From assembly GCF_003050745.1 (NCBI RefSeq), contig NZ_QAOF01000001.1, positions 868,001 through 932,000 of the forward strand: a stretch of DNA of 64,000 nt. Reading direction: 5' to 3'. The translations under genes and the position numbers were made by a program. The stretch comes from Sphingomonas sp. PP-CE-3G-477. Its GTDB lineage: Bacteria > Pseudomonadota > Alphaproteobacteria > Sphingomonadales > Sphingomonadaceae. This document shows positions 17,895-26,960 of this stretch, piece by piece; position 1 is the first letter of the stretch, and every line of letters starts with the position of its first letter. The notes beneath the pieces are model-generated. The model saw only the letters and a program-made list of their open reading frames with translations, was not told where the DNA came from and ran no database searches.

Positions 17895-20800
17895 TCACTC
17901 CGCCGGGTCCACCCGGTCCGCCGCAAGTGGCTCCGCCAGCGCCGTTTCACCCAACGATGCCAGCACCGCCGCCGTCAGCGCGTCGAGCCCGTACGGCTTC
18001 TCCAGCATGATCGCATCCGTATCGCCCTCGACCGACGCGGTATCGCCGCTCGCGAAGACGATCCCCACGCCCGGTCGCAGCGCGCGCGCGGTGCGGGCGA
18101 AGTCCGGTCCCGATACGCCGGGCAGGTTGATATCGGTCACCAGCGCGTCGATCGGCACGGTCTGAAGCGCGGTCATCGCGTCCTCCGCGCTCGCCGCGTC
18201 GACCACCACGAAGCCGCTCCCTTGCAGCATCTCGGCAGTGTTCGCGCGGATCATCTCGTCGTCCTCGACCAGCAACACGGTGCGCCTTGCCGACGCGTCC
18301 AGCCGTCGCTCCGCCTCGATCCGCGCATCGCGAGCGACCTTTGCGGCAGGCGAGTCGCCGCGCTGCCGATTGGCCAGCACTTCGCGGAATTTCCGTGCCA
18401 GCGCCTCGCGCGAATACGGCTTCGACAACAGGTCGACGCCGGCATCGAGCTTGCCGCCGTGCACGATCGAGTTCTCGGTATAGCCCGACGTGAACAGCAC
18501 CACGAGATTGGGCAGCCGCTCCTTGGCCTTGCGCGCGAGTTCCGGACTTTTGAGGGTTCCAGGCATCACCACGTCGGTGAACAGGATGTCGATCGGCACG
18601 CCGCTTTCGACCACGTTGAGCGCGCTGGCCGCGTCGACCGACTTCAGCACGCTGTAGCCGAGATCGGTCAGCAGCTCGACCACGGTGGTACGAACCTCGT
18701 CGTCGTCCTCGACCACCAGCACCGTCTCCGTGCCGCCGCAGATCGGCCCCGCATCGGCGACGACCTCGACATCCTCGCTCTCCATCGCGCGCGGCAGATA
18801 AAGCTTGATCGTGGTGCCTTCGCCGACTTCCGAATAGATCTTCACATGACCGCCGGACTGTTTGACGAAGCCATAGACCATCGACAGACCCAGGCCCGAC
18901 CCCTTGCCTTCGCTCTTGGTCGAGAAGAACGGTTCGAACACCTTCTCGATGATTTCGGGGCTCATGCCGCAGCCGGTGTCGGACACCGCGAGCAGGACGT
19001 ATTGCCCGGCTTCGACCTCCTCGTGGCTGCGGGCATAGGCGTCGTCGAGGTGGGCGTTGCCGAGTTCGATGGTGAGTTTGCCCTGGCCCTCCATCGCATC
19101 GCGCGCGTTGATCGCGAGGTTGAGCAGCGCGTTCTCGATCTGCGCAGGGTCGATGAAGGTGTTCCAGAGGCCGCCGCCGACCACGGTCTCGATCTCGACG
19201 CCTTCGCCGATCGCGCGGCGCAGCATGTCGTCCATCCCGCGCACGAACCGCGTGACGTTGACGACCTTGGGCTCGAGCGCCTGGCGACGCCCGAACGCGA
19301 GCAGCTGCGACGCGAGCTTCGACCCCCGCGTGACGCCGGCCATCGCGTTGGCGACCCAGCGCTCCGCACGCTCGTTGCCGGCGAGGTTCTTGCCGAGCAG
19401 CTGGAGATTGCCCGAGACCACCTGGAGCAGATTGTTGAAGTCGTGCGCGACGCCGCCGGTCAGCTTGCCGACGGTCTCCATCTTCTGCGACTGCGCGAGC
19501 TTGGCTTCGGCCTCTCGGCGCTCGCCGATCTCCGCGATCACACGCGCCTCCAGCGTCTCGTTGAGCTGGCGGAGCTGGTCCTCGGCGCGCTCGCGGTGGC
19601 GGACCTGGCGGGCGAGCGCTTCGGCCTGTTCGCGCAAGGCAGCCTCGGCGGCGCGCTGATGCGTGATGTCGGTGTGGACGCCGACCCATTCGATGACATC
19701 GCCCGCCGAATCACGGATCGGCAGGCTGCGGACCGCGAAGGTACGCCAGGCGCCGCAATGGCGGCGGACGCGGTGTTCGAACACGAACATCGACTTGTTC
19801 AGGACGGCGGTGGTCCAAGCCTTGATCGTCGATGCGACGTCGTCGGGGTGGATCGCGTCGGCCCAGCCGAAATTCTGGTATTCGTCGATCGACTGGCCGG
19901 TGAGCGTCGCCCAGCCGGGTTGCTCGCCGATCATCCGGCCGTCGGGGCTGTTGGTCCAGAGCACGCCGTGGACCGCGTCCATCGCGGTGCGGAACCGGCC
20001 GTTGCTGATGCCGAGTGCGGCTTCGCGCTCGGCGCGATCCTCGACGTCGATCCCGAGCACGTAGATGCCGGCGACCGAACCGTCCGCCTGGACATGCGGG
20101 ACATAGCGGAATTCGGAGCGGCGCGGGCGGCCATCGCGGTGCGGGAAGACGGTCTGCGCGATGAAGCTCTCGCCGGCCAGCGCGCGCTCGAACGAGGGGC
20201 GGCGATCCTGGTACACCGCGTCGCCTAGCACTTCGCGGACGGGCTTGCCGATCATCGTCTCGGGCGCGACGCCAAGCCACTCGTCATATTGCGCGTTGGC
20301 AAGACGATAGACGTGGTCGCGGTCTATGTACGAGATCAGCATCGGCACGGCGTCGGTGACACGGCGCAATTCGGCTTCGCTGGCGGCGAGGCGGTGCTCG
20401 GCTTCGACGCGGCCGCTATTGTCGACCATCGTGCACAGGACGCCGCCGACCGCGCCACCGGCGCAGTAGACGGGCGTATAGAACAGGTCGAGCGTCAGCG
20501 TTTCCGGGCCGTCGGGGCGCCGGAACAGGATCGGCTGGTCGCGGTAGGCGACGGTCTCGCCGCGGAGGCCAGCTTCGAGGACGGCGCGGTTCCAGTCCCA
20601 CACTTCGGGGAACGCGGTCGCGACTGGGCTGCCGAGCGCGGCCGGGTGGCGGTCTCCCGCGACGGCGCGATAGCTGTCGTTGTAGAGCATGATGTGCTCG
20701 GGGCCCCACATCACGACCTTGGCGACGGGCGAGTTGAGGATGTTGGCGAGCGTGACGCGGAGTTCGGCGGGCCACGAGTCGATCGGGCCGAGCGACGTCG

Positions 20801-21017
20801 CGCTCCAGTCGCGCTGGCGGACGAGCATCCCGCATTCGCCGCCGCCGATCAGGATTTCCGCTGGTGCGGCCAAGGCAGCGTCGCGGTCGCGCATCTGTTG
20901 GAGCGCGGTGCGGACGATGGCGGCGGTGTCGCCGTGCCCTCCGTCGGTCAATTCGTCGATGTAGCTGCCGAGGTCTGCGGGCAGGGAAATGGTGCGCGAC
21001 GAGTCAGGCGTTGTCAT
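17895..21017 (-). CDS. Hybrid sensor histidine kinase with ParD-like N-terminus, three PAS and two receiver domains
   Basis: The product has 1040 residues and no membrane helix, so it is a cytoplasmic sensor. Residues 8-45 ([20 protein letters not shown], then [11 protein letters not shown]) closely resemble a ParD-type ribbon-helix-helix antitoxin domain, which is unusual in a kinase. Three PAS-type sensor regions follow (about 60-205, 215-340, 345-465), then a coiled coil. The HisKA domain has phospho-acceptor His525 (VAHDFNNLL), and the HATPase domain has DTGCGM and [13 protein letters not shown]. Two C-terminal receiver domains have acceptor Asp815 (FTDVVMPG) and Asp962 (VTDINLPG). No partner regulator or output gene adjoins it. 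The signal is unknown. The first PAS region resembles those that often bind small ligands or chromophores, but no chromophore Cys can be assigned. Confidence 0.9.
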   Translation of the reverse strand: MTTPDSSRTISLPADLGSYIDELTDGGHGDTAAIVRTALQQMRDRDAALAAPAEILIGGGECGMLVRQRDWSATSLGPIDSWPAELRVTLANILNSPVAKVVMWGPEHIMLYNDSYRAVAGDRHPAALGSPVATAFPEVWDWNRAVLEAGLRGETVAYRDQPILFRRPDGPETLTLDLFYTPVYCAGGAVGGVLCTMVDNSGRVEAEHRLAASEAELRRVTDAVPMLISYIDRDHVYRLANAQYDEWLGVAPETMIGKPVREVLGDAVYQDRRPSFERALAGESFIAQTVFPHRDGRPRRSEFRYVPHVQADGSVAGIYVLGIDVEDRAEREAALGISNGRFRTAMDAVHGVLWTNSPDGRMIGEQPGWATLTGQSIDEYQNFGWADAIHPDDVASTIKAWTTAVLNKSMFVFEHRVRRHCGAWRTFAVRSLPIRDSAGDVIEWVGVHTDITHQRAAEAALREQAEALARQVRHRERAEDQLRQLNETLEARVIAEIGERREAEAKLAQSQKMETVGKLTGGVAHDFNNLLQVVSGNLQLLGKNLAGNERAERWVANAMAGVTRGSKLASQLLAFGRRQALEPKVVNVTRFVRGMDDMLRRAIGEGVEIETVVGGGLWNTFIDPAQIENALLNLAINARDAMEGQGKLTIELGNAHLDDAYARSHEEVEAGQYVLLAVSDTGCGMSPEIIEKVFEPFFSTKSEGKGSGLGLSMVYGFVKQSGGHVKIYSEVGEGTTIKLYLPRAMESEDVEVVADAGPICGGTETVLVVEDDDEVRTTVVELLTDLGYSVLKSVDAASALNVVESGVPIDILFTDVVMPGTLKSPELARKAKERLPNLVVLFTSGYTENSIVHGGKLDAGVDLLSKPYSREALARKFREVLANRQRGDSPAAKVARDARIEAERRLDASARRTVLLVEDDEMIRANTAEMLQGSGFVVVDAASAEDAMTALQTVPIDALVTDINLPGVSGPDFARTARALRPGVGIVFASGDTASVEGDTDAIMLEKPYGLDALTAAVLASLGETALAEPLAADRVDPAE

Positions 21018-21113
21018 GCCGGACTAGTGGGTATGCGGCGCGCGCGTGTCAATGATTAGGGGTGTGGGGGGAGGGGAGGCGCATCGTGCATCCATCCGGG
21101 CATACCCACTTAG

Positions 21114-21221
21114 CACCACCCCGGCGAAGGCCGGGGCCCAGTTGGGTGACCTTGCTAACGGAGCGTTGCCCTTCGTTATTGCCACCTCTCCAACTGGGCC
21201 CCGGCCTTCGCCGGGGTGGTG
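21114..21221. repeat. Long palindromic repeat, family B, copy 1
   Basis: A perfect 32-nt inverted repeat (arms 21114-21145 and 21190-21221, core CCCCGGCGAAGGCCGGGGCC) surrounds a 44-nt centre. A near-identical element lies at 36503-36612 and a decayed one at about 61048-61147. The structure resembles REP/MITE-type elements. It fills most of the 357-nt gap between the kinase gene start (21017) and the end of xylA (21375). No coding gene is seen in that gap. The rest of the gap holds the family C element. Confidence 0.85.
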
Positions 21222-21271
21222 GCCGGTAAGCCGGGATGGTGGCCAGTAAAAATCGTTCGACCCCAAGCATG

Positions 21272-21322
21272 TTTCCCCGCGAAGGCGGGGACCCAGACTG
21301 GGCTCCCGCCTTCGCGGGAGAA
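21272..21322. repeat. Palindromic repeat, family C, copy 1
   Basis: Arms TTCCCCGCGAAGGCGGG (from 21272) and CCCGCCTTCGCGGGAGAA (to 21322) pair around ACCCAGACTGGG, itself a small palindrome. Related hairpins occur at 36324-36382, 43300-43370 and about 60789-60840. It lies 53 nt downstream of the xylA stop on the minus-strand side, so it may end that transcript. Confidence 0.7.
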
Positions 21323-21374
21323 CAGGGAAGGGCCGCCCGGTGACGGCGCCACCTTCCTCGTACTCTCGAGTCGA

Positions 21375-22928
21375 TCAGCCCTCGGTGCGCGGCAGGCCCA
21401 ATGGATTGTCGTGCTTGACCGCCTTCGGCAGCAGCGCGTCCGGCAGGTCCTGGTAGCATACCGGGCGCAGGAAGCGCTCGATCGCCGCCGTACCGACCGA
21501 GGTCGTGCGCGGGTCCGACGTCGCGGGGAAAGGTCCGCCATGCACCATCGCAGGAGCAACCTCGACGCCGGTCGGCCAGCCGTTCGCGAGGATGCGGCCG
21601 GCCTTGCGCTCGAGCACCGGCACCAGTGCCGCGGCGTCGGCATAATCGCCTTCGTCGATCTGCAGCGTGATCGTCAGCTGACCCTCGACCTGTTCGAGAA
21701 CCTGGCGGACCTCGGCGAGGTCGGCGCAGCGGACGATGATCGAGGCAGCCCCGAACACTTCATGCGACAGCGCAGGGTCGGCGACGAACGCCTTACCAGT
21801 GGTCGAGAACAACGCCGCACGACCGCGGTTTGCGCCCTCCGCCTCGGTGCCGCGGGCGAGCGTCTCGACCGCGTCGTGACCGGCAAGCGCGGCGACGCCC
21901 TTGTCGTAGCTGGCATGGATGCCGGGGGTCAGCATGACCTGCGGCGCAGCTTCGCCGAGCGCTGCGGCGGCGGCTTCGACGAATTTGTCGAGGTCAGGAC
22001 CGTCAACCGCGACGACGATACCGGGGTTCGTGCAGAACTGCCCCGAGCCCATCGTCAGCGAACCGACATAGGCCTTGCCGAGTGCTTCGCCGCGCGCCGC
22101 AAGCGCCGCAGGAAACAGGATGACGGGGTTGACGCTGCTCATCTCGGCATAGACCGGAATCGGCTCGGGGCGGGCTGCGGCGAGTGCCACCAGGGCCAAG
22201 CCACCGCCGCGCGAGCCGGTGAAGCCGACCGCCTTGATGCGCGCGTCCTTGACGAGTGCTGCGCCCAGTTCGTTCGCCGGACCCTGGACCAGCGAGAACA
22301 CGCCCTCGGGCAGGCCGCACTTGGCGACTGCGGCCTGGATCGCCTTGCCGACCATCACCGACGTGCCGGGATGCGCGGGGTGACCCTTGACCACGACAGG
22401 GCAACCGGCGGCGAGTGCGGACGCGGTGTCGCCGCCAGCGACCGAGAAGGCGAGCGGGAAGTTCGAGGCACCGAACACCGCGACCGGGCCGACCGCGATG
22501 CGGCGCTGGCGCAGGTCGGAACGGGGGGCGGGCTTACGATCGGGCTGTGCTTCGTCGATGATGACCGAGGCCCAGGCGCCGGCGCGGAGATGCTTGGCGA
22601 ACAGGCGGAGCTGGCCGGTGGTACGGCCGCGCTCGCCTTCGAGGCGTGGGCGGGGCAGGCCGCTTTCCTGGATCGCGCGGGCGACGAGCGGCTCGTGGAT
22701 CGCCTCGATCTCGTCGGCGATCGTCTCGAGGAATTTCGCGCGGGTTTCCGGGTCGGTCTCGCGGAAAATGTCGAAGGCGGCCTCGGCGAGCTTGCATGCC
22801 TCGGCGACATCGGCCTCGCTCGATACGGCGAAGGCGGGCTCGATCTTCGCGTCGGTCGACGGATCGATCGCGAGGAAGGTGACGTCGCTGCTTACGGCGC
22901 GCGCGCCGATCGGGAAGGTACCGTCCAT
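21375..22928 (-). CDS. xylA: Alpha-ketoglutaric semialdehyde dehydrogenase (XylA of the Caulobacter xylose pathway)
   Basis: The product has 517 residues. The ATG at 22928 is preceded by GGAG. A longer frame to 23024 has no basis. It is an aldehyde dehydrogenase of the 2,5-dioxovalerate (KGSA) type: [41 protein letters not shown], general base in [10 protein letters not shown], and catalytic Cys299 in [10 protein letters not shown]. The reaction is 2,5-dioxopentanoate + NAD(P)+ to alpha-ketoglutarate, the last step of the Weimberg pathway. All other steps are encoded within 9 kb. In Caulobacter this gene is called xylA, which must not be confused with E. coli xylose isomerase. It is divergent from the LacI-type gene, and a shared operator-like site lies between them (23007-23018). 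Confidence 0.93.
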   Translation of the reverse strand: MDGTFPIGARAVSSDVTFLAIDPSTDAKIEPAFAVSSEADVAEACKLAEAAFDIFRETDPETRAKFLETIADEIEAIHEPLVARAIQESGLPRPRLEGERGRTTGQLRLFAKHLRAGAWASVIIDEAQPDRKPAPRSDLRQRRIAVGPVAVFGASNFPLAFSVAGGDTASALAAGCPVVVKGHPAHPGTSVMVGKAIQAAVAKCGLPEGVFSLVQGPANELGAALVKDARIKAVGFTGSRGGGLALVALAAARPEPIPVYAEMSSVNPVILFPAALAARGEALGKAYVGSLTMGSGQFCTNPGIVVAVDGPDLDKFVEAAAAALGEAAPQVMLTPGIHASYDKGVAALAGHDAVETLARGTEAEGANRGRAALFSTTGKAFVADPALSHEVFGAASIIVRCADLAEVRQVLEQVEGQLTITLQIDEGDYADAAALVPVLERKAGRILANGWPTGVEVAPAMVHGGPFPATSDPRTTSVGTAAIERFLRPVCYQDLPDALLPKAVKHDNPLGLPRTEG

Positions 22929-23006
22929 GTCAAATCTCCAAGCGTTCGGAGCGGCCCTGCCGATCGAGGGCAGGACCGCGAATGATGCTGGCCATGAAGT
23001 AAGGTT

Positions 23007-23018
23007 GGGAGCGATAAC
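23007..23018. promoter_or_regulatory. Candidate LacI-family operator, xylA/regulator intergenic
   Basis: GGGAGCGATAAC fits the 12-bp consensus GKKAGCGNTAMC, also found before xylD, xylX and the TonB receptor gene. It lies 79 nt before the xylA start and 89 nt before the regulator start, so it could control both divergent genes. The central CG and near-palindromic shape are usual for LacI-family operators. Confidence 0.55.
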
Positions 23019-23106
23019 ACGCAACCCAAGCTTGCTCCGACGGTGATGTGCCTGATGATATCGATTGCAGGCTGATTATCCCGCATTCCCCTGCTAGACG
23101 TCGGTG

Positions 23107-24198
23107 ATGGGGACCATCACGCGCAAGCCGCGCACCGCAACCGGACGCCGGAGCGGAGCACCGACTATTTCCGACGTCGCGGCGCTCGCCGGCGTTTCGC
23201 CGATGACCGTATCGCGCGTCATCAACGGCGAAGCCAAGGTGCGCGATGCGACCCGGGACGCGGTCAACGCCGCGATCGCGACGCTTCACTACGCCCCGAA
23301 CCGAGCCGCGCGCAGCCTCGCCGGTGGCGGGCAGATGCGGATCGGGCTGCTCTACAGCAATCCGAGTTCGGCCTATCTCAGCGAGTTCCTGGTCGGTAGC
23401 CTCGAACAGGCGAGCCGCAGCGACGTGCAGCTTGTCGTCGAGAAATGCGACATCGGCGATCACGAGATCGAGGTGGCACGGCACATGATCGAGAGCGGGA
23501 TCGACGGCGTGATCCTGCCGCCACCGCTGTGCGATTCACGCGCCGTGCTCGACGTGCTGACGGAGGCTGGCGTGCCGACCGTCGTCGTGGCGACCGGCTC
23601 GCCGCCGAGCGGGTCGGCGGCGGTCACGATCGACGACTTCGAGGCAGCACGCGCGATGACCGAACATCTCGTCAAACTGGGGCATTCGCGAATCGGGTTC
23701 ATCATCGGCAATCCGAACCAGACGGCAAGCGAGCTGCGTCACCAGGGCTATCTGGCGGCGATGGCGGATGCAGGGCTGCCGGCCGACGACTCCCTCGTGG
23801 TCGGCGGATTGTTCACCTATCGATCGGGGCTCGACGGGGCGGAGCAACTGCTCGACGCGAAGGATCCGCCGACTGCGATCTTCGCGAGCAACGACGACAT
23901 GGCGGCGGCAAGCGTTGCGGTCGCGCATCGCCGCGGGCTCGACGTGCCGGGCGACCTGACCGTGTGCGGGTTCGACGACAGCGCGCTCGCGACGACGATC
24001 TGGCCGGAGCTGACCACCATCCATCAGCCGATCGCGGACATGTCGCGCGCGGCGGTCGAACTGCTCGTGGCGGCGATCTCGCATCGTCGTGGCGGCGGTA
24101 AGGATCACAACGGCCACGTCGTGCTCGACTATACGCTGGTCCGGCGACAGTCGGATGCGGCACCGCGCCGCCGCCCACCCGCGAGCGTGCACGCTTGA
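23107..24198 (+). CDS. LacI-family transcriptional regulator of the xylose/xyloglucan regulon
   Basis: The product has 363 residues from ATG 23107. The in-frame GTG just before it (23104) is less likely. The DNA-binding helix-turn-helix is at residues 20-40 (TISDVAALAGVSPMTVSRVI), followed by the hinge helix (HYAPNRAARSL). The remainder is a periplasmic-binding-protein-like effector domain (MRIGLLYSNPSSAYLSEFL, GHSRIGFIIGNPNQ, AIFASNDDMAAASVAVAHRRG, TVCGFDDSALATTIWPELTTI). It lies between xylA and xylD, and repeated operator-like sites are found before the surrounding operons. In Caulobacter crescentus the xylose genes are repressed by a LacI-type protein, XylR. This is the probable counterpart, with xylose as likely inducer (inference). 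Confidence 0.88.
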   Translation: MGTITRKPRTATGRRSGAPTISDVAALAGVSPMTVSRVINGEAKVRDATRDAVNAAIATLHYAPNRAARSLAGGGQMRIGLLYSNPSSAYLSEFLVGSLEQASRSDVQLVVEKCDIGDHEIEVARHMIESGIDGVILPPPLCDSRAVLDVLTEAGVPTVVVATGSPPSGSAAVTIDDFEAARAMTEHLVKLGHSRIGFIIGNPNQTASELRHQGYLAAMADAGLPADDSLVVGGLFTYRSGLDGAEQLLDAKDPPTAIFASNDDMAAASVAVAHRRGLDVPGDLTVCGFDDSALATTIWPELTTIHQPIADMSRAAVELLVAAISHRRGGGKDHNGHVVLDYTLVRRQSDAAPRRRPPASVHA

Positions 24199-24216
24199 CC
24201 GACTCCCGGTGGTCGC

Positions 24217-24228
24217 GGTAGCGCTCCC
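24217..24228. promoter_or_regulatory. Candidate LacI-family operator before xylD
   Basis: GGTAGCGCTCCC reads GGGAGCGCTACC on the other strand and fits GKKAGCGNTAMC. It ends 4 nt before a -10-like GATAAT (24233-24238) and 35 nt before the xylD start, where a bound repressor would block RNA polymerase. Confidence 0.55.
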
Positions 24229-24262
24229 ATCGGATAATAGACCGCGTCTAGGAGAGTTTGCA

Positions 24263-26041
24263 GTGGACCGTGTACCGGTGAAGCCGTTCCGATCGCGCGA
24301 CTGGTTCGCCGATCCCGCCCGCTCGGACATGACCGCGCTGTATCTCGAACGCTTCATGAATTACGGGCTGACCCCGGCAGAATTACGCTCGGGACGGCCG
24401 ATCATCGGCATCGCCCAGTCGGGTAGCGACTTGAGCCCGTGCAACCGCATCCATCTCGAACTCGCCAAGCGGACTCGCGACGGCATCCGCGACGCTGGCG
24501 GCATCGCGATGGAGTTTCCGGTCCATCCGATCTTCGAGAATTGCCGGCGTCCGACCGCGGCGCTCGATCGCAACCTGGCGTATCTGGGGCTGGTCGAGAC
24601 GCTGTACGGCTATCCGATCGATGCGGTCGTGCTGACCACCGGCTGCGACAAGACCACGCCATCGGGGATCATGGCGGCGTCGACCGTCGATATCCCGGCG
24701 ATCGTGCTGTCGGGCGGGCCGATGCTCGACGGCTGGCATGACGGCGAACTGGTCGGGTCAGGCACCGTGATCTGGCGCAGTCGGCGCAAGCTGGCGGCGG
24801 GCGAGATCGACGAGGAGGAGTTCCTCAACCGCGCCACCGACAGCGCGCCGTCCGCCGGACATTGCAACACGATGGGCACCGCGTCGACGATGAACGCGGT
24901 CGCCGAGGCGCTCGGACTGTCGCTGACCGGGTGCGCGGCGATCCCCGCGCCGTACCGCGAGCGCGGCCAGATGGCGTACGAGACCGGCCGGCGGATCGTC
25001 GAGATGGCGTATGAGGATCTGCGCCCGTCGAAGATTCTCACCCGCGACAGCTTCCTCAACGCGATCCGGGTGGTCAGCGCGATCGGCGGATCGAGCAACG
25101 CGCAGCCGCACATCATGGCGATGGCGCAGCATGCCGGTGTCACGCTGTACCCGGAGGACTGGTCCGATCACGGCTATGACCTGCCGTTGCTGGTCAACAT
25201 GCAGCCGGCGGGCAAGTATCTCGGCGAGCGGTTCCACCGCGCGGGCGGTGTGCCTGCGGTGCTGCACGAGCTGATCGCGGGCGGGAAACTCGACACGAGC
25301 TGCCTGACCGTCACCGGGCGGTCGATCGGCGAGAACATCGCGGGCCGCGAGACGCGCGACCGCGAGATGATCAAGCCGTTCGACGCGCCGATGATGGAGC
25401 GCGCGGGCTTCCTGGTGCTGAAGGGCAATCTGTTCGACTTCGGGATCATGAAGACCTCGGTGATCTCGCCGGCGTTCCGCGCGCGCTATCTCTCGACGCC
25501 GGGCGCGGAAGATCGGTTCGAGGCGCGGGCGATCGTGTTCGAGGGTTCGGACGATTATCACCACCGGATCAACGATCCCGCGCTCGACATCGACGAGGGC
25601 TGTATCCTCGTGATCCGCGGCGCGGGGCCGATCGGCTGGCCGGGCTCGGCGGAAGTCGTCAACATGCAGCCACCCGACGCGCTAATCCAGCGCGGCGTGC
25701 TGGCGCTGCCGACGCTCGGCGACGGGCGGCAGTCGGGGACGTCGGACAGTCCGTCGATCCTGAACGTCTCGCCTGAGAGCGCGGTCGGCGGCGGACTGTC
25801 GTGGATCCGGACGGGCGACGTGGTGCGGATCGATCTGGTCGCGGGCACGTGCGATGCGCTGGTCGCGCCGGACGAGATCGCGCGACGCAAGGGCGAGGGG
25901 CTGCCCCCTGTGCCCGAGAGCAATACGCCGTGGGAGGAACTGTACCGCGAGAAGACCGGGCAGCTCGCCGAGGGCGGCGTGCTCGACTTCGCGGTGAAGT
26001 ATCGCGGGATTTCGGCGAAGACCCCTCGTCATAACCACTGA
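24263..26041 (+). CDS. xylD: D-xylonate dehydratase (IlvD/Edd family)
   Basis: The product has 592 residues. GTG 24263 is chosen because AGGAGAG (24250-24256) precedes it and because the resulting length and N-terminus (PVKPFRSRDWF) match Caulobacter XylD. Family features are the Fe-S cluster cysteines in SPCNRIHL, TTGCDKTTPSG and SAGHCNTMGTAS, plus VNMQPAGKYLGERFHRAGG and LPTLGDGRQSGTSDSPSILN. It removes water from D-xylonate to give 2-keto-3-deoxy-D-xylonate. L-arabonate dehydratases are close relatives, so substrate assignment rests on the whole xyl gene set. It sits 64 nt behind the regulator gene and converges on the mutarotase gene. Confidence 0.92.
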   Translation: MDRVPVKPFRSRDWFADPARSDMTALYLERFMNYGLTPAELRSGRPIIGIAQSGSDLSPCNRIHLELAKRTRDGIRDAGGIAMEFPVHPIFENCRRPTAALDRNLAYLGLVETLYGYPIDAVVLTTGCDKTTPSGIMAASTVDIPAIVLSGGPMLDGWHDGELVGSGTVIWRSRRKLAAGEIDEEEFLNRATDSAPSAGHCNTMGTASTMNAVAEALGLSLTGCAAIPAPYRERGQMAYETGRRIVEMAYEDLRPSKILTRDSFLNAIRVVSAIGGSSNAQPHIMAMAQHAGVTLYPEDWSDHGYDLPLLVNMQPAGKYLGERFHRAGGVPAVLHELIAGGKLDTSCLTVTGRSIGENIAGRETRDREMIKPFDAPMMERAGFLVLKGNLFDFGIMKTSVISPAFRARYLSTPGAEDRFEARAIVFEGSDDYHHRINDPALDIDEGCILVIRGAGPIGWPGSAEVVNMQPPDALIQRGVLALPTLGDGRQSGTSDSPSILNVSPESAVGGGLSWIRTGDVVRIDLVAGTCDALVAPDEIARRKGEGLPPVPESNTPWEELYREKTGQLAEGGVLDFAVKYRGISAKTPRHNH

Positions 26042-26047
26042 GGGCTT

Positions 26048-26081
26048 GGGGGCACGGCGCAGCGCACGGCGTCCTGCCCCC
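26048..26081. terminator. Possible bidirectional hairpin between xylD and the mutarotase gene
   Basis: GGGGGCA (26048-26054) pairs with TGCCCCC (26075-26081) across a 20-nt loop in the 76-nt gap between two convergent genes. There is no T-tract. The assignment rests on position and stem strength only. Confidence 0.3.
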
Positions 26082-26117
26082 TCATCGCCTTCTGACGCCG
26101 AGGGCGGATGAGTTTGT

Positions 26118-26960
26118 TCAGCCCTGCGCGATGGTCAGCGACATCGCGATCGTCCGGGTCTCGTCCGGCGCCAGGATCGTCGGGTCCGCCAGGTTCAGCG
26201 CATTGGGCATGTCGCTCACCGGTTCGGCACAGAAGAAACCTAAACCCGGCGGCGTGAAGACGTGGAGATAGGGCGTGCCCTCGCCCGTCAGCGTGATCGT
26301 GTCGTCGCGCGTCGCGATCGTCGCGTCCTTGCTCCAGCCTTCATAGGCGTTGTCGATCAAGGTCGAGCGTACGACCGTTTCGCCCGTCGACCAATCGGCC
26401 AACTGGTTCGCGCCGGCACGCTCGGTCGGGAGCATCGCGTCGTCGGCAAGCCAGACCGATTTCGCGTCGAAGCTCAGGCGCGTGTCGGCATCGGCGGAGA
26501 AATAGGGATGGAAACCCAGTCCGGCGGGCATCGCGCGGTCGGTGGTGTTCTGCACCGACAGCGATACGTGAAGGCCGGACTCGTCGAGCGAGACATGCTG
26601 TTCGGCGCGGTAGGACCACGGCCAGTTCGCGTCCGCTTCATGCGTATGGACCAGCACCGCCAAGCCCGCATCCGACGCCTGCACGTCCCAGCCGCGCAGC
26701 CAGCCGACGCCGTGCAAAGGATGATCCTGCCCCTCCATGTTGCGGGGAAGCGCGTACGACTCCCCCGCGAACATGAACCGGCCATCGGCGATGCGGTTCG
26801 CGTAGGGCACCAGCGGGAAACACGCGGTTTCCAGCGGGTTGGTCGCGCCCGCCGGCGTCGGGCGCAACACGTCGCGGCCCTGGAAGGTGAGGGCGGCAAT
26901 CGTGCCGCCCAGTTCCGGCTGGAGCGCGACCTTCCAGTCGCCCGCTTCGAGGTGGAGCAT
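26118..26960 (-). CDS. Aldose 1-epimerase (mutarotase) family protein
   Basis: The product has 280 residues. The ATG at 26960 overlaps the stop of the transporter gene, so the two are coupled. It has the galactose-mutarotase fold: YANRIADGRF, catalytic-type His in DHPLHGVGWLRGW, GLGFHPYF with a second conserved His, and a C-terminal Glu in CAEPVSDMPNAL. No signal peptide is seen. It interconverts sugar anomers. XylB-type dehydrogenases oxidise the pyranose at C1, so supplying the right anomer of xylose fits its place at the end of the xylX-xylB-xylC-transporter operon. Confidence 0.88.
   Translation of the reverse strand: MLHLEAGDWKVALQPELGGTIAALTFQGRDVLRPTPAGATNPLETACFPLVPYANRIADGRFMFAGESYALPRNMEGQDHPLHGVGWLRGWDVQASDAGLAVLVHTHEADANWPWSYRAEQHVSLDESGLHVSLSVQNTTDRAMPAGLGFHPYFSADADTRLSFDAKSVWLADDAMLPTERAGANQLADWSTGETVVRSTLIDNAYEGWSKDATIATRDDTITLTGEGTPYLHVFTPPGLGFFCAEPVSDMPNALNLADPTILAPDETRTIAMSLTIAQG

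Noticed and set aside
21108..21330. Repeats considered as a CRISPR array
   Set aside because: Units are inverted, not direct, with no regular spacers, and no cas genes are near.
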